A DNA stretch of 64,000 nt from Bradyrhizobium sp. RP6. GTDB lineage: Bacteria > Pseudomonadota > Alphaproteobacteria > Rhizobiales > Xanthobacteraceae. The DNA is taken from positions 1 through 64,000 of the forward strand of contig NZ_RQIT01000030.1 of the NCBI RefSeq assembly GCF_003837805.1. The letters run 5' to 3'. Shown here in pieces: positions 58,353 to 64,000 of the stretch. Position 1 is the stretch's first letter. Every line of letters starts with the position of its first letter. Position numbers and translations under genes: made by a program. The notes under the pieces were generated by a model that was not told the DNA's origin, ran no database searches, and saw only the letters and a program-made list of their open reading frames with translations.

Positions 58353-59393
58353 TCAGGCCGACCACGGCTCCGCCTCGGCCGCGCTCTTCGCCTTGGCGGA
58401 GACCGGACTCTCGCCGATCACCTCGGCAAGCGCGCGCAACGCTTCCTTGACACCTTGGCCGGTGACGCCGGAGAGCAGCAGCGGCGTCTTCTTGGCGGCG
58501 CGCTTGAGACGGTCCTTCTGCTTCTTCAGTTCGTCCGGCTCGACCGCGTCGATCTTGTTCAGCGCGACGATCTCGATCTTGTCGGTGAGCTGTCCGCCAT
58601 AGGCATCGAGCTCCTTGCGCACGGTCTTGTAGGCCTTGCCGGCGTGCTCGCAGGTTGCGTCGACGAGATGCAGCAGCACCCGGCAGCGTTCGACATGGCC
58701 GAGGAAGCGATCGCCGAGGCCCGCGCCTTCATGCGCGCCCTCGATCAGACCGGGAATATCCGCCAGCACGAACTCGCGGCCGTCGGCGTTCACGACGCCG
58801 AGCTGCGGATGCAGCGTGGTGAAGGGATAGTCGGCGATCTTCGGCTTCGCCGCGCTGACCTTGGAGAGGAAGGTCGACTTGCCGGCATTGGGCAGGCCGA
58901 CGAGGCCGGCATCGGCGATCAGCTTCAGCCGCAGCCAGATCCAGCGCTCCTCGCCGGGCTGGCCGGGATTGGCGTTGCGCGGCGCGCGGTTGGTCGACGA
59001 CTTGAAATGCGCGTTGCCGAAGCCGCCATTGCCGCCCTCGGCCAGCACGAACTTCTCGCCGACCTTGGTGAAGTCGTGGATCAGCGTCTCGCGATCCTCG
59101 TCGAAGATCTGGGTGCCGACCGGCACCTTGAGCACGATGTTCTTGCCGTTGGCGCCGTGGCGATCCGAGCCCGAGCCGTTCTCACCCTTCTGGGCCTTGA
59201 AGTGCTGCTGGTAACGGTAGTCGATCAGCGTGTTGAGGCCATCGGCGACCTCGATGATGACGTTGCCGCCGCGGCCGCCATTGCCGCCGGAGGGGCCGCC
59301 GAATTCGATGAACTTCTCGCGGCGGAACGCCACGCAGCCGTTCCCGCCGTCACCGGAGCGGATATAGACCTTTGCTTCGTCGAGGAATTTCAT
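58353..59393 (-). CDS. obgE: Obg GTPase (CgtA)
   Basis: Ribosome-associated GTPase needed for 50S maturation and stress control. 346 residues: Obg fold with glycine-rich repeats (GGPSGGNGGRGGNV, GGNGGFGNAHFKSSTNRAPRNANPGQPGEER) up to about 158, then the G domain with GLPNAGKST, DIPGLIEGAHEGAGLG and NKID. It lacks the extra C-terminal OCT domain. Start at 59393, preceded by CTACCTATGGCCC. Confidence 0.96.
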   Translation of the reverse strand: MKFLDEAKVYIRSGDGGNGCVAFRREKFIEFGGPSGGNGGRGGNVIIEVADGLNTLIDYRYQQHFKAQKGENGSGSDRHGANGKNIVLKVPVGTQIFDEDRETLIHDFTKVGEKFVLAEGGNGGFGNAHFKSSTNRAPRNANPGQPGEERWIWLRLKLIADAGLVGLPNAGKSTFLSKVSAAKPKIADYPFTTLHPQLGVVNADGREFVLADIPGLIEGAHEGAGLGDRFLGHVERCRVLLHLVDATCEHAGKAYKTVRKELDAYGGQLTDKIEIVALNKIDAVEPDELKKQKDRLKRAAKKTPLLLSGVTGQGVKEALRALAEVIGESPVSAKAKSAAEAEPWSA

Positions 59394-59477
59394 GGGCCAT
59401 AGGTAGGCCAGCCGGCCCCCTCCGGCAACCCGAATTGACCGAGTAGCGGCGGAATCTCCGCGATTCTGGAGCCGTGA

Positions 59478-59960
59478 TTAGCCAGCCGGCCGGCGCCGGA
59501 TCAGGAATTTCTGCGTGCCCTCGAGCACCAGCTCCTTGCGCTGGTTGAACACCGTGCTCCGAAGCGTCACCACGCCGGTGTTGCGTCCCGGCACCAGCTC
59601 TGCGACTTCCAGCGCCGGATAGATCGTGTCGTCGGCAAACACAGGTTTCAGGAATCGGCTCGATTGCTCGAGAAAGCCGACCAGGGAGTCCTCGACCATG
59701 AACGGAAACAGGCCAGCACCGGGCGCGGTGTGGATCAATGTCTGGAAACCGTGGGCGAGCAGATGCGGCATGCCGCGGCTGCGGCAATATTCGACGTCGT
59801 AGTGGACCGGATGGGTGTCGCCGCTCGCGGTCTGGAATGCGGCGAACACCGCCGAGGTCTGGGTTCGGCTCGGCAGCACGAAACGTTCACCGACGACGAA
59901 ATCCTCAAACCAGCGTTGCGCGGGGATCATGCGATGCCGGGTGGGATCGAAGTCGGTCAT
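59478..59960 (-). CDS. MaoC-like (R)-specific hydratase family protein
   Basis: 160 residues from ATG 59960 (MTDFDPTRHRMIP); an ATG at 59972 is also possible. Single hot-dog fold: FEDFVVGERFVLPSRTQT, FQTASGDTHPVHYDVEYCRSRGMPHLLAHGFQTL has the hydratase motif (Asp/His of the family active site), SRFLKPVFADDTIYPALEVAEL the back sheet. Likely acts on an enoyl-CoA, but the substrate is unknown. Follows obgE upstream by 84 bases on the same strand. Confidence 0.87.
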   Translation of the reverse strand: MTDFDPTRHRMIPAQRWFEDFVVGERFVLPSRTQTSAVFAAFQTASGDTHPVHYDVEYCRSRGMPHLLAHGFQTLIHTAPGAGLFPFMVEDSLVGFLEQSSRFLKPVFADDTIYPALEVAELVPGRNTGVVTLRSTVFNQRKELVLEGTQKFLIRRRPAG

Positions 59961-60125
59961 GCGCTGCACCATCGGAACGGGAGAACGGACTTGGAGAATG
60001 ATCCGTATCGCGCCGCGCGCAGTGCGACAATGCGTTCAATTGATCGAACGTGGACTTGTTTGGTGTCTTGTCGCCATTAAAAGGACCTTCCGACGCCCTA
60101 TCGATCGCGCTGCTGCCCTGTCCTC

Positions 60126-60211
60126 CGTCATTGCGAGGAGCGCAGCGACGAAGCAATCCAGGCTGCCGCCGCGGTGACAGCCTGGATTGCTTCGCTTCGC
60201 TCGCAATGACG
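60126..60211. repeat. Palindromic intergenic element, type B
   Basis: CGTCATTGCGAGGAGCGCAGCGACGAAGCAATCCAGGCTG and CAGCCTGGATTGCTTCGCTTCGCTCGCAATGACG, inverted around a very short centre. Ends 22 bases before the EamA gene and provides a misleading upstream ATG for it. Confidence 0.9.
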
Positions 60212-60232
60212 CGTTTCCCGAAACCCCTGTCG

Positions 60233-61147
60233 ATGCCCCTGTTCAGAAACCTCTCAGCCTATGACGACCGCTCCGCGCGCCTGGCCGGCATCGCGCTGAT
60301 GGTGCTGTCGATCTTCATGTTCTCGTTCGGCGACGCCATGGGCAAGTTCCTGGTCGGCACCTATTCGGTGGGACAGCTCTTGTTCCTGCGCGCCTGCGCG
60401 GCGCTGCTCCTGCTGTTGCCGATGATCTGGACGCAGCGTCACCAGTTCCTGCATCTGGAGCGGCCCGGCTTGCAGCTGATTCGCGTCGTGCTGTCGACGC
60501 TGGAGGTGGCAGCCTTCTTCCTCGCGACCGTTTATCTGCCGCTTGCCGACGTCATCACCTATTATCTCGCCGGTCCGATCTTCGTCACTGCGATGTCGGC
60601 GATCTTCTTAGGGGAGAAGGTCGGCTGGCGGCGCTGGACCGCCATCCTGATCGGCTTCTGCGGCGTCTTGATCGCGCTACGCCCCTCCTCGCAGACCGTC
60701 AGCCTGCCGGCGCTGATCGCGCTCGGCGGCAGCCTGTCGTTTGCGACGCTGATGCTGATCACGCGCAGCCTGCGCAAGACGCCCGACATCGTGATGGCGT
60801 CATCGCAATTCGTCGGCACGTTCTCGCTCGGTGCGGTGCTGTCGGCGTTCAACTGGGTGCCGCCGACACCAGGCAGCCTCGTGATCTTCGCGGCCGCCGG
60901 TCTGATTTCGGTGACGGCGCTGTTCTGCGTCAACCGTTCGCTCAAGCTCGCGCCGGCCAGCGTCGTGGTGCCCTACCAATATTCGATGATCGTCTGGGCC
61001 GTGATCTTCGGCTTCGTCGTGTTCGGTGACGTCCCGTCGATCGCAACCCTGGTCGGTGCCGCGATCATCATCGGCGCCGGGTTCTACATCTATCTGCGCG
61101 AGCGCGATCTGGGGCGGCAGAACGCGGACGTGAACCCGCCGGCTTGA
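60233..61147 (+). CDS. EamA-family (DMT) exporter
   Basis: 304 residues, ten hydrophobic segments in two five-helix repeats, typical of drug/metabolite transporters. LAGIALMVLSIFMFSFGDAMGKFLVGTYSVGQLLFLRA begins the first repeat; GEKVGWRRWTAILIGFCGVLIALRP and later VPYQYSMIVWAVIFGFVVFGDVPS end the two halves. The substrate is unknown. The ATG at 60233 is preferred; the one at 60206 lies in a type B repeat. No Shine-Dalgarno is obvious. Confidence 0.86.
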   Translation: MPLFRNLSAYDDRSARLAGIALMVLSIFMFSFGDAMGKFLVGTYSVGQLLFLRACAALLLLLPMIWTQRHQFLHLERPGLQLIRVVLSTLEVAAFFLATVYLPLADVITYYLAGPIFVTAMSAIFLGEKVGWRRWTAILIGFCGVLIALRPSSQTVSLPALIALGGSLSFATLMLITRSLRKTPDIVMASSQFVGTFSLGAVLSAFNWVPPTPGSLVIFAAAGLISVTALFCVNRSLKLAPASVVVPYQYSMIVWAVIFGFVVFGDVPSIATLVGAAIIIGAGFYIYLRERDLGRQNADVNPPA

Positions 61148-61168
61148 ATGCAGCCGAACGATTCCGCT

Positions 61169-61321
61169 GTCGTCCCGGACAAGCGCAGCGAAGCGGAGCG
61201 CAGATCCGGGACCCATACCCACAGGAAGTGGTTTGACGAAGACTCGAAGTGGGAGCTCTGCCCCACACCAATGCCTGTGATTATGGGTCCCGGATCTGCG
61301 CTTACGCTTGTCCGGGACGAC
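61169..61321. repeat. Palindromic intergenic element, type C (diverged)
   Basis: GTCGTCCCGGACAAGCGC...GCAGATCCGGGACCCATA and ATGGGTCCCGGATCTGCGC...GCTTGTCCGGGACGAC, inverted, about 150 bases in all. Lies between the convergent EamA and acetyltransferase genes. Confidence 0.85.
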
Positions 61322-61349
61322 GAGCGGAGTTTATGGCTGCGTCCTCGCC

Positions 61350-61964
61350 CTACCTCATCCGACGCGCACTGCTCCAGCTCTTCAGCGATGCCCATACGCC
61401 GCGCGACAGGCGGAAGCAGTCGACGGGGGTCGAGGAGCCCAGCGCCAGGAAGCGGTGCAGCTGCACGCCGCTCCACTGGAAGCCGCACTTCTCCAGCACC
61501 TTGCGCGAGGCAGGATTGGTGACGCGGGCACCGGCATGGAGATGCTCGTCCTCGAACTCCTCGAAGAAGAAGTCGATCGCAGCGCGCGCGGCCTCGGTGG
61601 CAAAACCCCGGCCCCAGTGATCGACGCCGAGCCAGTAGCCGAGCTCGGCATTGTCGGGCTTCGAGCAGTCGATCCCGACCATGCCGACCGGCCCGGTATC
61701 GTGCTCGATCAGGAACACGGTCTCCCTGCCGAGCCCGGCGGTGGCGCGGATGAACTCGACGGCGTCGTCCTGCGAATAGGGGTGCGGCAGGCGCCGCGTG
61801 TTCTCGGCGACACGGCGGTCATTGGCGAGCCGGGCGATGGTCCTGACGTCGGCGAGGGTGGGGCGCCGCAAAGTCAGCCGCTCGGTGGCGACGACGCTGG
61901 GTCTCGCCTCCTGCAAGGTCACGCTCGAGAAATCCTGCAACATGTCCGGCTCCGTGAAAGTCAC
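61350..61964 (-). CDS. GNAT acetyltransferase, RimJ/RimL type
   Basis: 204 residues. ERLTLRRPTLADVRTIARLAND is the usual opening, ELGYWLGVDHWGRGFATEAARAAIDFFF carries the acetyl-CoA motif (WGRGFATEA), and VTNPASRKVLEKCGFQWSGV is the conserved end. Relatives acetylate ribosomal proteins or small amines; the substrate here is unknown. ATG 61964 or 61943 (MLQDFSSV) may be the start. It precedes rpmA's terminator and is probably separate from the ribosomal genes. Confidence 0.86.
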   Translation of the reverse strand: MTFTEPDMLQDFSSVTLQEARPSVVATERLTLRRPTLADVRTIARLANDRRVAENTRRLPHPYSQDDAVEFIRATAGLGRETVFLIEHDTGPVGMVGIDCSKPDNAELGYWLGVDHWGRGFATEAARAAIDFFFEEFEDEHLHAGARVTNPASRKVLEKCGFQWSGVQLHRFLALGSSTPVDCFRLSRGVWASLKSWSSARRMR

Positions 61965-61989
61965 TAATTCAAAGTGAGCAAGTCAAAGA

Positions 61990-62018
61990 AAAGGGGAGGC
62001 CGGTTTCCCGCCTCCCCT
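61990..62018 (-). terminator. Terminator of rplU-rpmA
   Basis: Minus strand AGGGGAGGC...GCCTCCCCT followed by TTTCTTTGACTT: about 9 base pairs and a T-rich tail. A second hairpin (TCCGCCGGT/ACCGGCGGA, 62048-62074) lies between it and the rpmA stop. Confidence 0.8.
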
Positions 62019-62092
62019 GGAGCCTTCGATCTCTCGATCTCTAGGACTCCGCCGGTTCAGTCGGGACCGGCGGACTCCATTTGATCCACCGT

Positions 62093-62362
62093 CTATTCAG
62101 CCGCCTCGGCGAGCGGGAGCACCGATACGAAGGTGCGGCCGTTGGCTTTGGCCTGGAACGCAACACGGCCCTCGATCTTGGCGAACAGAGTGTGGTCCGT
62201 GCCCATGCCGACATTAAGGCCCGGATGCCAGGTCGTGCCGCGCTGACGCGCAATGATGTTGCCGGGAGTGACGATCTCCCCGCCGAACGCCTTGATACCG
62301 AGGCGCTTGCCCTTGGAATCGCGTCCGTTGCGCGATGAACCGCCTGCCTTTTTGTGAGCCAT
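62093..62362 (-). CDS. rpmA: 50S ribosomal protein L27
   Basis: 89 residues. MAHKKAGGSSRNGRDSKGKRLGIKAFGGE is the conserved N-terminus that reaches towards the peptidyl-transferase centre; no cleavable N-terminal extension of the Firmicutes kind. GNIIARQRGTTWHPGLNVGMGTDHTLFA is the second signature. Second gene of the rplU-rpmA pair, 102 bases after rplU. Confidence 0.97.
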   Translation of the reverse strand: MAHKKAGGSSRNGRDSKGKRLGIKAFGGEIVTPGNIIARQRGTTWHPGLNVGMGTDHTLFAKIEGRVAFQAKANGRTFVSVLPLAEAAE

Positions 62363-62464
62363 GGCTCGTCTCCGAAATCCTGCGTATGTCTAGGTCAATT
62401 CCTTGACGGAATCATTTCAAAACGTCTCACGCCTCAATTCGTGAATTGGCGTGATCGGTTCTAT

Positions 62465-62851
62465 TTATTCGGCGGCTTCGGCTGCCGGCTCCTTGGCCAC
62501 CTTCTCCCGCTTCGGACGCGGGCCCTTGGTGGGCTTGGCGCCGTCCGTCAGGATCTCGCTGACGCGCAGCACGGTGATCTCGTCGCGGTAGCCGCGCTTG
62601 CGGCGCGAATTCTTGCGGCGGCGCTTCTTGAACGCGATGACCTTGGGGCCGCGCTTGTGGTCGAGCACCTCGACCGCGACGGACGCACCCGCGACCGTCG
62701 GAACGCCCAGCACCGGCGTGTCGCCGCCGACCACCAGAACTTCATTCAACTGCACGATCGAGCCGACTTCGCCTTCGATCTTGCCTACTTCCAGGACATC
62801 ATCCGGCACGACGCGGTATTGCTTGCCGCCGGTTTTGATGACTGCGAACAT
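62465..62851 (-). CDS. rplU: 50S ribosomal protein L21
   Basis: 128 residues. MFAVIKTGGKQYRVVPDDVLEVGKIEGEVG and KRRRKNSRRKRGYRDEITVLRVSEI are diagnostic. The C-terminal Ala/Glu/Lys tail (about residues 105-128) is an extension seen in alphaproteobacteria. Preceded by GAAGGAAG as ribosome binding site and a possible leader hairpin. Confidence 0.97.
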   Translation of the reverse strand: MFAVIKTGGKQYRVVPDDVLEVGKIEGEVGSIVQLNEVLVVGGDTPVLGVPTVAGASVAVEVLDHKRGPKVIAFKKRRRKNSRRKRGYRDEITVLRVSEILTDGAKPTKGPRPKREKVAKEPAAEAAE

Positions 62852-62875
62852 CGTTTTCTTCCTTCGTGTTCAATC

Positions 62876-62904
62876 CCGGCCTCGCGACAGTTTGTCCGGG
62901 CCGG
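62876..62904 (-). promoter_or_regulatory. Possible leader hairpin of rplU
   Basis: Minus strand CCGGCC...GGCCGG with 17 bases between, about 25 bases before the rplU start. Could be part of an autoregulatory leader; a short stem like this can also arise by chance in GC-rich DNA. The rest of 62852-63181 shows no gene; it must contain the divergent promoters of rplU and the ROK-like gene. Confidence 0.3.
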
Positions 62905-63181
62905 CTTTTTGTCAGTCGCTACGGGTTTATGCGTGTCTGCGCGGGCGGGAGTTATCCCTTTGAAAACCCGGGCAAAAACAAGCGGCGCGAGAAACGCCCC
63001 GCGCCGACTGTGGGACTTATAGCCGCCGGCAGCGGAGAGTCAAGGAAAACCGCCAAAAAGGGCCCGGATTTGAAGGATTTGGCTGGGGCGTCGGCCTTCA
63101 GCCAAATCTTCGCCGGCTTTGCAACAAACCGGTTCCCCCGCCGTTAGTCCGGCCGGAACATTTAAGCGGGCAAGGGCTCTC

Positions 63182-64000
63182 ATGGCAACGGACGAACTGG
63201 TCAAGACGACGACGGGCATCGCCCATCACGGCGCCGAGCGGCTGCCGTCGGTGGACATCGACAGCTTCAACATCGAGATGAAGGACGAGGACGGCTTCCT
63301 CGGCGACCGCGCCAGCAAGGGTGCGTTCCGCGACATCCTGGACCGCTGGCGCAAGCCGCTGCGCAAGACCGGCGAGGACCCGTTCGGCAAGGAGCCGTCG
63401 GAGAACATCAGCAAGAAGACGCTGGACGCGATCTTGGTCGGCGACGACACCGAGGCCTCCGCCGTGGTGCACAGCGCCATTGAGGACTTCGCCCAGGAGC
63501 TCGCTTACGTCACCCGGCGCTTCCTGAAGACAAAAGCCTGGGCCAAGACCGAGCGCATCGTGGTCGGCGGCGGTTTTCGCGATTCCCGGCTCGGCGAGCT
63601 CGCGATCGCGCGCACCGAGATCATCCTGAAATCCGAGGATTTCAAGATCGACATGATGCCGATCCGCCATCACCCCGATGAAGCGGGCCTGATCGGCGCG
63701 CTGCATCTGGCGCCGTCCTGGATCTTCGAAGCCCATGACAGCATCCTCGCGGTCGACATCGGCGGCACCAACATCCGCTGCGGCCTCGTGGAAACCAGCT
63801 GGAAAAAGGCCAAAGATCTGTCGAAGGCCAAGGTGGTGCATTCCGAGCTGTGGCGTCATGCCGACGACGAGCCGACGCGCGAAGCCGCGGTGAAGCGGCT
63901 CACCAAGATGCTGAAGGGGCTGATCACGGAAGCCGAGAACGAAGGCTACAAGCTCGCGCCGTTCATCGGCATCGCCTGTCCCGGCGTGATCAACGCGGAC
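63182..64000 (+). CDS. ROK-like kinase/actin-fold protein with motifs in permuted order (runs off right edge)
   Basis: 273 codons, all open to the edge. The N-terminal 80 residues are acidic and unfamiliar. Then comes what normally is the C-terminal part of a ROK kinase: helix SAIEDFAQELAYVTRRFL, adenosine-type loop RIVVGGGF at 125-132, and DEAGLIGALHLA at 166-177. Only after this does the phosphate-1 motif, DIGGTNIRCG at 192-201, appear, followed by FIGIACPGV near 261-270. In usual ROK proteins that order is reversed. The parts therefore suggest a circularly permuted domain or a fusion. Start is ATG 63182, divergent from rplU. Confidence 0.75.
   Translation, partial: MATDELVKTTTGIAHHGAERLPSVDIDSFNIEMKDEDGFLGDRASKGAFRDILDRWRKPLRKTGEDPFGKEPSENISKKTLDAILVGDDTEASAVVHSAIEDFAQELAYVTRRFLKTKAWAKTERIVVGGGFRDSRLGELAIARTEIILKSEDFKIDMMPIRHHPDEAGLIGALHLAPSWIFEAHDSILAVDIGGTNIRCGLVETSWKKAKDLSKAKVVHSELWRHADDEPTREAAVKRLTKMLKGLITEAENEGYKLAPFIGIACPGVINAD

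Noticed and set aside
63098..63859. 253-codon open frame on the minus strand at the right edge
   Set aside because: Antisense of the ROK-like gene, whose frame is fully open to the edge and carries recognisable motifs.

Overview
This window is GC-rich chromosomal core DNA of an alphaproteobacterium, almost certainly Bradyrhizobium or a close relative. The reasons are gene order (a ccm/cyc cytochrome c maturation operon beside acnA, mdh-sucCD-sucAB-lpd in one cluster, an F1-only atpHAGDC operon), alphaproteobacterial families (DUF2336, DUF2794, DUF1223, DUF4337, divergent polysaccharide deacetylase) and many short palindromic intergenic elements of the type common in that genus. I see no transposase, phage, CRISPR, tRNA or rRNA gene.

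Layout. 1-6.6 kb: edge of a Pro/Ala-rich secreted protein (minus), dapF-mtaB, a DUF2336 gene, an RluA-type pseudouridine synthase, ftsY and yciB. 6.7-10 kb: ccmA-B-C-D-G on the minus strand. 10.1-13.9 kb: acnA and a DUF1223 protein. 14-16.4 kb: a candidate small RNA with its own terminator, DUF2794, an acetyltransferase and a Bax-inhibitor-1 family membrane protein. 16.6-22.7 kb: a two-gene ABC export system of LolD/FtsX type, an arylesterase, an RNA 2',3'-cyclic phosphodiesterase and zapE. 22.9-34.1 kb: the TCA block mdh, sucC, DUF1579 gene, sucD, sucA, sucB, SDR gene, lpdA, small membrane protein. 34.1-39.4 kb: DUF4337, a membrane protein gene with an apparent frameshift, xerC-type recombinase, priA and an RlpA-like protein. 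40-45.2 kb: atpHAGDC. 45.4-55.2 kb (minus): two RppH-like Nudix genes, divergent polysaccharide deacetylase, ctpA, envC, rlmH, rsfS, nadD, proA, proB. 55.4-58.1 kb: a Bug/TctC binding protein and a sulfatase-family hydrolase lying between proB and obgE. 58.3-62.9 kb: obgE, MaoC-like hydratase, EamA exporter, acetyltransferase, rpmA, rplU. 63.2-64 kb: start of a ROK-like protein whose motifs occur in permuted order.

Functionally this is housekeeping: lysine/peptidoglycan precursor supply, tRNA and rRNA modification, SRP receptor, cytochrome c assembly, the TCA cycle from aconitase to malate dehydrogenase, ATP synthase F1, proline and NAD synthesis, cell-wall remodelling and ribosome assembly. 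The points most worth a second look are the permuted ROK-like gene at the right edge, the minus-strand sRNA candidate at 14066-14182, the one-base frameshift near 35250, CtrA-like sites upstream of the rlpA-like and DUF2336 genes, and intergenic palindromes that sit inside the atp operon and supply the apparent start codon of one rppH copy.

Limits: all calls come from reading the sequence and from family knowledge; no database search was run. Several start codons were moved inward from the longest open frame, as noted in each entry.
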